From positions 1-64,000 of the forward strand of contig CAZXQO010000012.1 in NCBI GenBank assembly GCA_964643075.1: 64,000 nucleotides of DNA, in the 5' to 3' direction. This DNA comes from Desulfocucumis sp964643075. GTDB lineage: Bacteria > Bacillota > Desulfotomaculia > Desulfotomaculales > Desulfocucumaceae. Each line of letters begins with the position of its first letter. The first letter of the stretch is position 1. Under the pieces are notes generated by a model. The model was not told where the DNA came from. It saw only the letters and a list, made by a program, of their open reading frames with translations, and searched no databases. Position numbers and translations under genes: made by a program. Positions 30,493-39,692 of the stretch are shown here, one piece after another.

Positions 30493-33282
30493 TTACTGCT
30501 CTGTTACTTGTATCACACCTGCACAGCGCGGGCATAACGTTGGGTGTCCGGTATCCGTGCCCACGCCCTGGTGGTACATCCAGCATCGCTCGCATTTCTC
30601 CCCGGCAGCCCTGCTTATCACCACACCAAAATCCTTAATGTCCTCAGAAGCCAGGGCGCCGGGAGGACAATCGGCCTGGTGCAGCTTTAGCCCGGAAACT
30701 ATAAAGACAGTGGGTAAATCATCCTGCGCGGAGGACAGGAAGTTATAAATGTCGCCCCGGGCGTAAAGTTCCACCATAGCCTCCAGGGAATTCCCTATTT
30801 TCTTTTCCTGCCTGGCCGTTTCCAGGGCACGGGTTACCACAGCCCTCAGGTCCAGCAGGCGATCCCATTTCTGCTCCAAATCCGTATCCAGATATTCATC
30901 GTTAACCGCCGGCATATCAAGCAGTTGCACACTTTCGGGGGCACCCGGAGCCTTGGGAATATAACGCCAGATTTCTTCCGAAGTAAAGGCCAGCACCGGG
31001 GTTAGCAGCCGCACCAGGGTCTGCAAAACATCGTAAAGTACGGTCTGGGCCGAACGGCGGGCCGGCGCATCCGAGGCAAATGTATAGAGGCGGTCTTTAA
31101 TCATATCCAGATACAGGGCGCTCATATCCACAGTGCAAAAATTATGGACGGCATGGTAAACTGTATGATACTCATAATCCCTGTAAGCCGCCAGCACTTT
31201 TTCCACCATTCTGTTTAGCCTGAGCATGGCAAAACGGTCGATTTCCGTCATATCCCCGTAGGCTACCCTGTCCCGGGACGGCTCAAAGTCAAATATGTTG
31301 CCCAGCAGGAAGCGACAGGTGTTCCTAATTTTCCGGTATGACTCGGTCATCTGCTTTAGAATACCGGGGGAAAGCGCCAAATCGGCCCGGTAGTCCGAAG
31401 AACTAACCCACAGCCGCAGTATATCTGCACCCATCTGTTTAATTACTTTAAGAGGGTCAACCACGTTCCCCAGTGATTTACTCATTTTACGTCCCTGTTC
31501 ATCCACCACAAAACCGTGGGTCAGCACTGCCCGGTAGGGGGCCTGACCGGTAACCGCCACGGAGGTGGAAAGTGAACTGTTAAACCAGCCCCGGTGCTGG
31601 TCACTGCCCTCCAGGTATAAGTCCGCGGGCCAGGCCAGATCGGGCCAGACCTCCGTTGCCCGCAAAACCCCCATGTGACTGGAGCCACTGTCGAACCACA
31701 CATCCATGATATCCATTTCTTTGGTGAAACCGCCGGAGCCACACTCCGGACATTTTAGACCGGGAGGAGTCAATTCAGCGGCATCCCGGGCGAACCACAC
31801 ATCGGAGCCGTGCTCCCGGAAAAGACCCTGCAGATGGGTAATAGTTTCTTCATTGATTACCGGCTTGCCGCAATCTCCGCAATAAAAAATAGGGATGGGC
31901 ACACCCCAGGTGCGCTGGCGGGAAATGCACCAGTCTCCCCGGTTTGCCACCATATTGTGGATGCGCTCCTGGCCCCAGGCCGGTATCCAGCGCACCTCTT
32001 TGATGGCATCCAGGGCTGCCTGGCGGAAACCCTCCACCGAGGCAAACCATTGCTCGGTGGCCCGGAAAAACACCGGCTTCTTACATCGCCAGCAGTGGGG
32101 ATACTGGTGGCTGATGGTTCCTTCCTTCAACAGGGCACCATCCTCCTGCAGCGTTGCAATAACGCCCTTATTGGCCTCGTTATAATGTTGGCCGGCAAAA
32201 TCCCCGGCCTCTCCGGTGAAAACACCCCTGGCATCCACCGGGGACAGAATCGGCAAATCATAATTCTTACTTACCAAAAAGTCTTCATGGCCGTGACCCG
32301 GTGCGGTGTGCACACAGCCCGTGCCGGCGTCCAGAGTCACATGATCTCCCAGAATAACCAGTGAGTCCCGCTCCACAAAGGGATGCCGGCAAACCACCCG
32401 CTCCAGGTCCCTGCCCTTGAACTCCCCGACAACCCTGGCCTCGTCCAGGCCTGCCACTTCGATAAAGGAAGAGGAAAGTTCCCTGGCCACCAGATATTTG
32501 TTGCCGCCAGCCTGGAGCAGTACGTAATCGTAATCCGGGTGCAGACAGATAGCCAGGTTGGCTATTAATGTCCAGGGGGTAGTGGTCCAGATTACCAGGT
32601 AGGTATTATCCTCAGACAATACACCCCTGCCGTCTTTTACCGGAAAACGCACATAAATTGAAGGGGACTGTTTATCCTGGTATTCTACTTCTGCCTCGGC
32701 CAGGGCAGTCTCACAGGAGGAGCACCAGTAAACAGGCTTTAGTCCTTTATAGATATAACCCCGCCTGGCCATTTCCCCGAAAACCCCGATCTGGGCGGCC
32801 TCGAAATGGGGCATCAGGGTGAGATAGGGCTTATTCCACTGACCCCTGACCCCCAACCTCTTAAATTCTTCCCTCTGGATATCCACGAATCCCAGGGCAT
32901 ATTCCTTGCACTTATTGCGAAATTCCACCGCACTAATACCATGCCTGTTAATTCCCAGAGCCTTGATGGCCTGCTGCTCAATGGGCAGGCCGTGGGTATC
33001 CCAGCCCGGCACATAGGGCGCATCGTAGCCTGCCATGGACTGGTATTTTACCACCATGTCTTTTAAAACCTTGTTCAATACATGTCCCAGGTGGATGTGC
33101 CCGTTGGCGTAGGGCGGTCCGTCATGCAGTATAAATTTCGGCCGCCCCGCATTTTTTTGCTGTACCTTGCCGTAGACATCAATTTCATCCCAGAACTTTA
33201 AAAATTCCGGTTCCCGCTCCGGTAAATTTCCCCGCATGGGAAAATCAGTTTTGGGCAGGTTTAGGGTCTTTCCGTAATCCAT
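30493..33282 (-). CDS. ileS: Isoleucyl-tRNA synthetase
   Basis: 929 residues, the normal length. Class I signature motifs are present: PPYANGHIHLGH (HIGH) near 58 and KMSKSLGN near 600. The editing CP1 domain has TTPWTLIANLA. The C-terminal zinc finger has CERCWMYHQG and CPRCAGV. It charges tRNA-Ile with isoleucine and hydrolyses mischarged valine. The ATG at 33282 follows AGGAGGT at 7 nt. Expression is governed by a T-box leader immediately upstream. Confidence 0.97.
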   Translation of the reverse strand: MDYGKTLNLPKTDFPMRGNLPEREPEFLKFWDEIDVYGKVQQKNAGRPKFILHDGPPYANGHIHLGHVLNKVLKDMVVKYQSMAGYDAPYVPGWDTHGLPIEQQAIKALGINRHGISAVEFRNKCKEYALGFVDIQREEFKRLGVRGQWNKPYLTLMPHFEAAQIGVFGEMARRGYIYKGLKPVYWCSSCETALAEAEVEYQDKQSPSIYVRFPVKDGRGVLSEDNTYLVIWTTTPWTLIANLAICLHPDYDYVLLQAGGNKYLVARELSSSFIEVAGLDEARVVGEFKGRDLERVVCRHPFVERDSLVILGDHVTLDAGTGCVHTAPGHGHEDFLVSKNYDLPILSPVDARGVFTGEAGDFAGQHYNEANKGVIATLQEDGALLKEGTISHQYPHCWRCKKPVFFRATEQWFASVEGFRQAALDAIKEVRWIPAWGQERIHNMVANRGDWCISRQRTWGVPIPIFYCGDCGKPVINEETITHLQGLFREHGSDVWFARDAAELTPPGLKCPECGSGGFTKEMDIMDVWFDSGSSHMGVLRATEVWPDLAWPADLYLEGSDQHRGWFNSSLSTSVAVTGQAPYRAVLTHGFVVDEQGRKMSKSLGNVVDPLKVIKQMGADILRLWVSSSDYRADLALSPGILKQMTESYRKIRNTCRFLLGNIFDFEPSRDRVAYGDMTEIDRFAMLRLNRMVEKVLAAYRDYEYHTVYHAVHNFCTVDMSALYLDMIKDRLYTFASDAPARRSAQTVLYDVLQTLVRLLTPVLAFTSEEIWRYIPKAPGAPESVQLLDMPAVNDEYLDTDLEQKWDRLLDLRAVVTRALETARQEKKIGNSLEAMVELYARGDIYNFLSSAQDDLPTVFIVSGLKLHQADCPPGALASEDIKDFGVVISRAAGEKCERCWMYHQGVGTDTGHPTLCPRCAGVIQVTEQ

Positions 33283-33315
33283 TACACTGACCTCCTGAAT
33301 TATGATCAAAAAAAT

Positions 33316-33590
33316 ATAAAAACCCCGCCCCCAAAGGGACGGAGTTAAACCCGCGGTACCACCCTCATAAACGGAACATATAAGCACCACCACAATAGCG
33401 CGTCTTTTCCCGTTCACTCGTTATGCCTTTAACGACGGCACCGTCCCGGCCTACAGGTGCAAAAGCACTTTCAGCGGGCGCCTCCCGGGTGATTTTCAGC
33501 AAACCAGCCTGCCCGGCTTTCAGCAGCCCCGGGCTCTCTGCTAAGGCGGCAATTGCTTACTCCTCCCGCTCAACGGCTTTGACGTATAAC
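33316..33590 (-). ncRNA. T-box riboswitch of ileS
   Basis: The minus-strand leader contains the AGAGA bulge (near 33536), a specifier loop with GAA-AUC-AC (AUC, isoleucine, 33493-33491) and the conserved T-box GGGTGGTACCGCGGG (about 33364-33350). A GC-rich terminator (CCGTCCC/GGGGCGG plus T run near 33318) is followed by the ileS start. Uncharged tRNA-Ile pairing to the T-box bulge would favour the antiterminator and ileS expression. Confidence 0.93.
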
Positions 33591-33596
33591 ACAATA

Positions 33597-33625
33597 ATTA
33601 TATAAAAAACGCCATACGGCGTCAA
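33597..33625 (-). promoter_or_regulatory. Sigma-A promoter of the T-box-ileS transcript
   Basis: Minus strand: TTGACG (33625-33620), a 17-bp spacer, TATAAT (33602-33597). It overlaps the last codon of the upstream DUF167 gene and starts transcription about 10 bp before the leader. Confidence 0.85.
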
Positions 33626-33906
33626 CTTAACAGTTTTAATACTTCTTCTCCGGTTAGCCCCACTATGCGCACCATCTTATTGCGCCCTGTATGGCCGGCC
33701 ACCAGTTCCATCCGCTGCCTGGTCACTTTAAATACTCCAGCCAGGAATTTTAGGCAGGCCTCATTTGCCTCGCCGTCCACCGGCGGGGCGGTAAGCCTCA
33801 CCTTCAGGGCGTCGTCCATGATCCCTGCCAACTGGTTTTTTGAGGCCCTGGGCTGGACTTTTATCTTTATAATCACGCCCACTCCGTCTTCCTTAATAAA
33901 AAGCAT
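33622..33906 (-). CDS. DUF167 (YggU) family protein
   Basis: 94 residues with the DUF167 fold: IIKIKVQPRASKNQL, then KVRLTAPPVDGEANEACLKF, then VELVAGHTGRNKMVRI-type C-terminus. It is a small basic protein of unknown role, commonly last in the ylm division cluster, as here. An internal GTG (residue 10) is an alternative start, but ATG at 33906 has a G-rich site upstream. The ileS promoter starts within its stop region. Confidence 0.93.
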   Translation of the reverse strand: MLFIKEDGVGVIIKIKVQPRASKNQLAGIMDDALKVRLTAPPVDGEANEACLKFLAGVFKVTRQRMELVAGHTGRNKMVRIVGLTGEEVLKLLS

Positions 33907-33936
33907 GCCATCATCTCCCCGCCCAGTCTAACGTCG

Positions 33937-33967
33937 GGGAAGCAAGGGGACGGTTCTCCTGCTTCCC
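33937..33967. repeat. Intergenic hairpin element with GGGGACGGTTCTCC core
   Basis: Stem GGGAAGCA/TGCTTCCC with inner GGGGA/TCTCC pairing around a CGGT loop, between ylmH and the DUF167 gene. The AAGGGGAC core recurs in other intergenic regions of the window (35953, 39345, 42654, 51050, 51074), suggesting a dispersed palindromic repeat family. It could attenuate transcription. Confidence 0.6.
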
Positions 33968-33970
33968 ACC

Positions 33971-34756
33971 TTAGATCAGTCGCCGCAGCGATACAAAAAT
34001 CCTGCCGCCCCGGGAAACTCCCTTGACTTCAGACACTTCCAGCCTGCCCCGCCCCCTTAGGGATATAACGTCCCCCTCCTTGACCGCCTTGGAGGAATCC
34101 CGGCAGGACCGCCAGTTAAGCTGCACTTTATCGGCAACAATTTCCGCAGCCATTTTGGAGCGTGAGACCCCGTAACCTGCCGCCGCCACCGCGTCCAGCC
34201 GCAGCGACGCCACGGTGGTATTAACCTCTTTGGCTTTCCTCTCCGGTGGAGTCAGTTCATATCTGCCGATTTCCTTTACATCAACTTCCCAGCGTGACAC
34301 CTTCAAAAGATTGCTTTTAACAAAATCAACAATCCCGGCTGACACCACCAGTTGGGCACCCTGGTCGTTAACCAGAATATCTCCCACTTTGCCGCGCTTT
34401 AAGCCCAGACCCAGCAGAGAACCCAGAAAATCTCTGTGCGAGGGACGGCTCTGGCGAAAGTTACCCTCCACCGACAAAAAACCGGCCCCGCCGTCTACTT
34501 CCGCCGGATCAATGTAGTCGGGACATATGATCACCAACTGCCGCTCTGCCTCCGGGTAGCCTCCCTCCCGTCCAGACACAAGACCGGGCAACCTGTCCAG
34601 GGCAGAAATAATCAGACCCGTATGATACGGGTCGTAAAAATCGGTAAATTGAGGTTGATGTTTACGCTTGACCAAATCGGCCAAATCCATGACCCTGGCC
34701 AGCAATTCCCTTGTTTCTCCATCGATGCCGCCAAGAAAACGTTCACGGTCAAACAA
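33971..34756 (-). CDS. ylmH: YlmH RNA-binding protein with S4 domain
   Basis: 261 residues with the YlmH layout: an N-terminal helical domain (HQPQFTDFYDPYHTGLIISA), a central RRM-like domain (LGSLLGLGLKRGKVGDILVN), and a C-terminal S4 RNA-binding domain (LRLDAVAAAGYGVSRSKMAA, then VQLNWRSCRDSSKAVKEGDV). It is linked to ribosome quality control and to the division cluster in Firmicutes. The TTG start at 34756 has a weak ribosome binding site. It follows yggT by 15 bp. Confidence 0.93.
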   Translation of the reverse strand: MFDRERFLGGIDGETRELLARVMDLADLVKRKHQPQFTDFYDPYHTGLIISALDRLPGLVSGREGGYPEAERQLVIICPDYIDPAEVDGGAGFLSVEGNFRQSRPSHRDFLGSLLGLGLKRGKVGDILVNDQGAQLVVSAGIVDFVKSNLLKVSRWEVDVKEIGRYELTPPERKAKEVNTTVASLRLDAVAAAGYGVSRSKMAAEIVADKVQLNWRSCRDSSKAVKEGDVISLRGRGRLEVSEVKGVSRGGRIFVSLRRLI

Positions 34757-34771
34757 TCTATCACAACCCGG

Positions 34772-35035
34772 CTAGAGCCCTAAGAGCCACAGAATTTTAA
34801 TGATTAGCATATTCAATAATTGCAAGGCAAAAAAAGCCGCAATGGGAGAGATATCAATAACGCCAATAGGTGGAATAATTTTCCTGAAAAAGCCCAGAAA
34901 CGGTTCGGTAACATCGTATATAAAACGGATTAAGGGGTTATAGGGGTTATGTTTTACCCAGGACATAACTATCCTGGCAAAAATCAACCATATATACACC
35001 TGAAAAATTATATTGACAATATCTCTTAAACTCAT
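34772..35035 (-). CDS. ylmG: YggT/YlmG family membrane protein
   Basis: 87 residues with two hydrophobic segments (IVNIIFQVYIWLIFARIVMS, then ISPIAAFFALQLLNMLIIKI) flanking the conserved NPYNPLIRFIYDVTEPFLGF loop. YggT proteins are small membrane proteins of the division cluster thought to influence septum or nucleoid organisation and osmotic tolerance. The ATG at 35035 follows TAGGAG at 6-7 nt. Confidence 0.92.
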   Translation of the reverse strand: MSLRDIVNIIFQVYIWLIFARIVMSWVKHNPYNPLIRFIYDVTEPFLGFFRKIIPPIGVIDISPIAAFFALQLLNMLIIKILWLLGL

Positions 35036-35101
35036 TTTACAACTCCTAACACCGTAGTCAGAGGCAAAATTTAGTCCTATAGTCAAATATTATTCAAAAA
35101 A

Positions 35102-35929
35102 TCAACTCTTTATACCTGAGGCCAGTTCCCGGGAACGCCGGGTGGCTGCTTCCACCGCCTTCATGAGAGTGCCCCTGAGACCCGCCTGTTCCAGGGCGTA
35201 AAGCCCTTCGATTGTTGTTCCACCCGGCGTTGTAACCATTTCCTTCATTTTGGCAGGGTGACCTTCTGCTTCTATCAGCATACGGGCTGACCCCAGCATA
35301 GTCTGGGCCGCCAATAGCAGGGCCGCATCCCTGGGCAACCCCACCTTTACACCAGCATCCGACAGGGCTTCCAGGACCACAAACATATAGGCCGGGCCAC
35401 TTCCGCTCAGTCCGGTTACCGCATCCATCATGTGTTCCGGCAGTTCCACCGCCCTGCCCACAGCGTTAAATATGGCCATGGCTCTGTCCATATCCCCACG
35501 GCCGGCCTGACTCCCCGGGCACAGGGCACTTACACCCTCACCTACAAGTGCGGGGGCATTAGGCATAACCCTTACCACGGCCAACGGGGTATTCAGGTAG
35601 CTTTCCAGCATGGCCGTGGAAATGCCGGCGGCAATGGAAACCAGGGTATGGCCTGGTTTTACCACACCGGCAATTTCTTTTAGAACGGCGCCAGTGATCT
35701 GGGGCTTAACCGCCAGAACCATAATATCGACTTCCGGTACCACGGCAGTGTTGTCCTGAGACGTATTAACACCGTAACTGTCCCGTAAATACTTGAGCCT
35801 TTCGGTACTAATATCGGTGACATAAATATTTTCCGGCAGGAAAATACCTTTCTTCAACAGGCCGGCTAAAATTGCCCCGGCCATGGCACCTCCGCCCAAA
35901 AAGCCAATTTTTAACCCGGATAAGGGCAT
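35102..35929 (-). CDS. proC: Pyrroline-5-carboxylate reductase
   Basis: 275 residues. It has an N-terminal NAD(P)H-binding GFLGGGAMAGAIL and a C-terminal catalytic/dimer segment DAVTGLSGSGPAYMFVVLEA, then TTPGGTTIEGLYALEQAGLR. It performs the last step of proline synthesis, reducing pyrroline-5-carboxylate. The ATG at 35929 follows GGAGGGGG. ProC is often found inside the ylm cluster between sepF and yggT, as here. Confidence 0.96.
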   Translation of the reverse strand: MPLSGLKIGFLGGGAMAGAILAGLLKKGIFLPENIYVTDISTERLKYLRDSYGVNTSQDNTAVVPEVDIMVLAVKPQITGAVLKEIAGVVKPGHTLVSIAAGISTAMLESYLNTPLAVVRVMPNAPALVGEGVSALCPGSQAGRGDMDRAMAIFNAVGRAVELPEHMMDAVTGLSGSGPAYMFVVLEALSDAGVKVGLPRDAALLLAAQTMLGSARMLIEAEGHPAKMKEMVTTPGGTTIEGLYALEQAGLRGTLMKAVEAATRRSRELASGIKS

Positions 35930-36017
35930 TAATCCCCCTCCAATCAATAAGATAAGGGGACACAATTATCTGAATCCCCTTTTAATTTACATCTTTCACG
36001 AAGGAATGTCCCTAATG

Positions 36018-36461
36018 CTAACGTATCCAGGACAGTATCCCTTGCTCCTTAATCTGATCCTTCAATTCGCAGGCTATATCCATATTGCTGGGAACGGAAA
36101 GAAAAATACCGTTACCCACCTTTTGTAAAGTACCATTCAGAGCATAGGTGCAGCCGCTGATAAAATCAACAACCCGCTTGGCCAGTTCCGCGTCGGCCTT
36201 TTCCAGATTAATGATAACCGGCCGGCGGCTTTTTAAATTGTCGGCTATGCCCTGCACCTCATCAAAGGAGTGGGGCTCCACTACTACCACTTTGAGCTGG
36301 CGTTGGGCATGTAAATTGACCACCTGCCCCCTACGCTTGGCTGGAGTTGTTTCCTCCTCCTCATGGTAACGGTCATCACGAAACTTTTCGTCTTCCTCCA
36401 GTTGCTCCTCTTCAAAACCCATAAACCCGAGCATTTTGTCCATAAGCTTTTTAGCCGCCAT
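36018..36461 (-). CDS. sepF: Cell division protein SepF
   Basis: 147 residues. The N-terminal amphipathic membrane-binding helix (KKLMDKMLGFMG) is followed by an acidic linker and the C-terminal SepF beta-alpha domain (QLKVVVVEPHSFDEVQGIAD; RRPVIINLEKADAELAKRVV; FISGCTYALNGTLQKVGNGI). SepF tethers and bundles FtsZ at the septum. A strong AAAAGGAGG lies before the ATG. ftsZ and ftsA are at the other end of the window. Confidence 0.96.
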   Translation of the reverse strand: MAAKKLMDKMLGFMGFEEEQLEEDEKFRDDRYHEEEETTPAKRRGQVVNLHAQRQLKVVVVEPHSFDEVQGIADNLKSRRPVIINLEKADAELAKRVVDFISGCTYALNGTLQKVGNGIFLSVPSNMDIACELKDQIKEQGILSWIR

Positions 36462-36476
36462 GACAAATACCTCCTT

Positions 36477-37169
36477 TTAATAACTCCGGGCACCAAAGAT
36501 GGCTGTGCCCACCCTGATAATGTTGGCCCCCTCTTCCACCGCCACAGTATAATCGTTGCTCATACCCATAGACAGGTAGTCCATTTGTGCTGTGGGGATT
36601 TTTGCACTGATATTTTCTGCTAATAAGCGCAGTTCTTTAAACACCGGCCTTACAGCCTCGGAATTGTCCGCATAGGGAGCCATGGTCATAAGTCCTTTTA
36701 TCTGCAACCCCGGCAAACTAGCGGCGTCACTTATAAAATCCACCAGCTCATCCGGGAATAAACCGGATTTTGTTTCTTCTCCAGATATATTTACCTGTAT
36801 CAGCACCCGGGATACCAGCCCCGTCTCGACCGAACGCCTGCTCAATTCTTTTGCCAGTCCCCAGCGGTCCAGAGAGTGAATCAAATGTACCCTGCCAAGT
36901 ATGGATTTTATCTTATTTGTCTGTAAGGTACCTATCAGATGCCATTCTATACCCGGGGGCAAAAGCGGCTGTTTGGCCAGTATCTCCTGCACCCTGTTCT
37001 CTCCTAAGACATCCACACCAAAGTCCAGGGATTCCCTGATAACCTCTACCGGTACGGTTTTTGTAACAGCCAGCAGTTTAACCCATTTCGGGTCCCGCCC
37101 GGCCCTGGCCGCTGCCCCGGCCACATTTGCCCTTACCCGGGACAGGTTTTCCATGATCCTGTTCTTCAT
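36477..37169 (-). CDS. yggS: YggS-type pyridoxal phosphate homeostasis protein
   Basis: 230 residues of the YggS/PLPBP family, an alanine-racemase-like barrel without racemase domain. The PLP lysine lies in VKLLAVTKTVPVEVIRESLD, and IEWHLIGTLQTNKIK and MSMGMSNDYTVAVEEGANIIRVG-type blocks follow (LSMGMSNDY). It controls free PLP levels. ATG at 37169 overlaps the upstream stop (TGATG), so translation is coupled to the HlyD-like gene; a TTG at 37181 is the alternative. Confidence 0.95.
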   Translation of the reverse strand: MKNRIMENLSRVRANVAGAAARAGRDPKWVKLLAVTKTVPVEVIRESLDFGVDVLGENRVQEILAKQPLLPPGIEWHLIGTLQTNKIKSILGRVHLIHSLDRWGLAKELSRRSVETGLVSRVLIQVNISGEETKSGLFPDELVDFISDAASLPGLQIKGLMTMAPYADNSEAVRPVFKELRLLAENISAKIPTAQMDYLSMGMSNDYTVAVEEGANIIRVGTAIFGARSY

Positions 37170-38134
37170 CACTCTACCCAATCACCTGCCTGGACCCACC
37201 GTGGATTCATGATGTAACGGGTTTCCGGCCCCAGTCCGTCTCCGGTTACCAGTGACTCACCATCCGTACTGCCCTGAACTACCACAGGATGCCATTCCAC
37301 CCTCTGCCGCCTGGAAATATAAATCCCCCTGGCGCCGCCTTTCTCCACCAGAGCCGCGGTGGGAACTTTAAATCCCGCCACCCGCTCCAGCAGCAACTCC
37401 ATTTTTACATCTCTCAGATGCAATATTTCATCCGTATAATTGCTTATCACTGCAAATAGCTCCGTCCTGTTGGCGGAGGTTTTTATGGCTTCCACCCTTG
37501 CTGCCATTTCCCGGTCCTGCCACAGCAGAGTTATATTGGACCCCTGAGCAGTCTTTCCTGGAGGGAAATTTTCCGGAGGCTGCATATATACCAGCAAGGG
37601 GCTGAGGTTATCCACTATCTTCACCACCGGCCGGCCTTTTTCAACAGTATCACCCTGCTGGCCCTCATCTGATATTTTTTGAAGCCGGGTCATTTCCAAT
37701 GCATTAATATTACCTGGTTTCAAAATATTTTCCAACCCATCCACGTGGGTACATACCAGCCCGGGCTTTGGAGCCCGCAGCTCCACATAATTCCCGCCAC
37801 CGGATGTGTCGGCACTGGTGGTGATTTTCCCTATTACCTGTCCTCCTCTAACCCGGCTGCCCTCAGCCACCGTCAGCCTGAATCTTCCACCGGCAGGGGC
37901 GATAACAGGTGTTTCGTCTTTTATGAGTATGCATTGAACCGGCTCCGCCCGCTTTAAAGTTGCCGGCACAAGAAATTCTATGCTAATCAGCCTTTGCAAA
38001 ATTAACTGCCAGGCCTGACCTCCGATAATGTACAGTATAAAAATTCCGCAGGTAACCAGTAAGAACGCAGCGGCTCTGTTCCTGCCGCGCGCCGTCTGCG
38101 TGCTTTGACGGGCAACCTCTTTTTCCACACACAC
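37169..38134 (-). CDS. HlyD-family membrane-anchored periplasmic adaptor-like protein
   Basis: 321 residues. It has one N-terminal membrane anchor (FLLVTCGIFILYIIGGQAWQ, about 25-45), then a barrel-sandwich/lipoyl-type region with APAGGRFRLTVAEGSRVRGG and LRAPKPGLVCTHVDGLE, and a C-terminal beta domain. This architecture matches HlyD/RND adaptor proteins. Such a protein often precedes yggS-sepF in Peptococcaceae. No transporter partner lies next to it, so its role in the division cluster is unclear. GTG at 38134 follows GGGAAGG. Confidence 0.82.
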   Translation of the reverse strand: MCVEKEVARQSTQTARGRNRAAAFLLVTCGIFILYIIGGQAWQLILQRLISIEFLVPATLKRAEPVQCILIKDETPVIAPAGGRFRLTVAEGSRVRGGQVIGKITTSADTSGGGNYVELRAPKPGLVCTHVDGLENILKPGNINALEMTRLQKISDEGQQGDTVEKGRPVVKIVDNLSPLLVYMQPPENFPPGKTAQGSNITLLWQDREMAARVEAIKTSANRTELFAVISNYTDEILHLRDVKMELLLERVAGFKVPTAALVEKGGARGIYISRRQRVEWHPVVVQGSTDGESLVTGDGLGPETRYIMNPRWVQAGDWVE

Positions 38135-38259
38135 ACCTTCCCGTTAAACCGGTCGCTACATGCAGCTAAAACCAGCACAACTAAACTGCTTAAAATCAAT
38201 TGTTAAAATGGAATAATATATATTCGACAAACGCACTGGAAAATCCTGCGAGGATAATA

Positions 38260-38285
38260 AAAACGCCCTAAAATAAAGGCGTTTT
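38260..38285 (-). terminator. Terminator downstream of pstB
   Basis: Stem AAAACGCC/GGCGTTTT with a 10-nt loop, in the 275-bp gap between pstB and the HlyD-like gene. It ends the pstB transcript; the remaining gap presumably holds the promoter of the division cluster. Confidence 0.75.
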
Positions 38286-38409
38286 CGAAGTCAGTCAGAT
38301 TTATTTTACTGCCATTTTGGCACTGTTATATACTAGATATAGACATTTATCGAGAATAAACCACTATATATTTTAAATCCGCAAGTTATCTATAGCCAAA
38401 AAATTTTTA

Positions 38410-39165
38410 TTACCCAAACCTGCCGGTTATATAATCTTCTGTCCGGCGGTCCCCCGGCCTGGTAAATATCTCCTCTGTTTCTCCGTATTCTATCAATTCA
38501 CCGGTAAGAAAAAAAGCAGTAAAATCAGAAACCCTGGCCGCCTGCTGCATGTTGTGGGTAACTATGACAATAGTGTAATCATTTTTCAATACCTGAATTA
38601 ATTCCTCTATTTTTAAAGTGGAAATAGGGTCCAGGGCCGAGCTGGGCTCGTCCATAAGCAGTATTTCCGGCTCCACTGCCAGCAATCTGGCTATACACAG
38701 CCTTTGCTGCTGTCCCCCGGACAGTCCCAGCGCCGGTTTCATCATCCTGTCCTGCACCTCGTCCCAGAGGGCGGCACCCCGCAGACTCATTTCCACCAGT
38801 TCATCAAGCTGCTTTTTATTCCGCATACCGTGTATCCGGGGGCCGTAGGCAACATTATCATAAACCGACATAGGAAAAGGGTTGGGGCGCTGAAATACCA
38901 TCCCTACCCTTTTACGCAGGGCCACCACGTCAATGCTGGATTTATATATATCCTGGCCGTCCAGTAGCACATTACCCTCTACCCGGACCCCTTCGTACAA
39001 GTCGTTCATCCTGTTCAGAACCCTCAAAAAGGTTGATTTCCCGCAGCCGGAGGGTCCTATCAGAGCACTTATCCTGTTCTCTTTGATACTGATGTTCACA
39101 TTGTTAAGGGCCTGAAAATCCTTATAATAGAGGTTGAGATCTTCCACTTCTATTTTGTCGGGCAA
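38410..39165 (-). CDS. pstB: Phosphate ABC transporter ATPase PstB
   Basis: 251 residues. Walker A is GPSGCGKST near 37, the PstB-typical LRVLNRMNDLYEG follows, then the Q-loop MVFQRPNPFPMSVYDNVAYG, signature LSGGQQQRL, Walker B ILLMDEPSSALDP and the switch VTHNMQQA. It powers phosphate import with PstC and PstA, neither of which is encoded here. The TTG start at 39165 has GAGGTA at 7-8 nt. Confidence 0.94.
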   Translation of the reverse strand: MPDKIEVEDLNLYYKDFQALNNVNISIKENRISALIGPSGCGKSTFLRVLNRMNDLYEGVRVEGNVLLDGQDIYKSSIDVVALRKRVGMVFQRPNPFPMSVYDNVAYGPRIHGMRNKKQLDELVEMSLRGAALWDEVQDRMMKPALGLSGGQQQRLCIARLLAVEPEILLMDEPSSALDPISTLKIEELIQVLKNDYTIVIVTHNMQQAARVSDFTAFFLTGELIEYGETEEIFTRPGDRRTEDYITGRFG

Positions 39166-39344
39166 TTTCTATACCTCATTCCAAGCACGAATAAAAATAT
39201 CTTTGCCATTTTAACAGAGGGATATTATAAGCTCGTTACAATTAAGTTAAATTTTAATTAACCGCTTCGACGAAGATATAAGTGAGCCTTGGGTTCGGAA
39301 GGGGTTATTCCCCTACTGAACCCATAGAGCGAACATAAAGGTAT

Positions 39345-39399
39345 GGGGACACACCTCTCTTTGGAGCCTGGATCTAAGGTCAGGGGAATGTCCCCAACT
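39345..39399. repeat. Dispersed repeat GGGGACACACCTC...GGAATGTCCCC, copy A
   Basis: A 55-bp element starting GGGGACACACCTC, with TTTGGAGCC in the middle, ending GGAATGTCCCCAACT. The ends GGGGAC/GTCCCC are inverted. It aligns closely with 51074-51128 in another intergenic gap, so it is a dispersed repeat of this genome rather than a gene-specific signal. Confidence 0.8.
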
Positions 39400-39618
39400 A
39401 AACGAGCTAACAGCCCTGCCACATACCCCTGCGTCCGGCGGTTTGTTGTTTGGCCGGGCCAGGACGTCATGATCGGAATGGAATAAGTGAAATTTTAGAC
39501 TTGCCCGATGAAAAAGTGAAACTTGTAACACCTAATTAATGCTTTTTGCCGGTTATTGATTGAAACGACTTTATCACCGGATTATACTTTGTTTAAATTA
39601 AAGTGAATGGAATTCATC

Positions 39619-39648
39619 TTAAACACTTTCAGATTAAACACTTTCAGA
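39619..39648 (+). repeat. Perfect 15-bp tandem duplication
   Basis: TTAAACACTTTCAGA occurs twice in direct succession, 45 bp upstream of the CBS gene start. It may be a slipped duplication in the promoter region or a tandem binding site; no promoter is obvious. Confidence 0.6.
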
Positions 39649-39692
39649 AAAGCGCAGACTAAATATAAAAATGAGCCGGGAGATGTAATAAT

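Larger units (their letters stand above)
39166..39692. other. Intergenic region with dispersed palindromic repeats
   Basis: A 527-bp region without a gene. It holds a long hairpin TGGGTTC/GAACCCA with inner AGGGG/CCCCT (39290-39324), a member of the GGGGACACACCTC repeat family (39345-39399) and a perfect 15-bp tandem repeat (39619-39648). It is the spacer between divergent pstB and the CBS gene. Confidence 0.7.
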
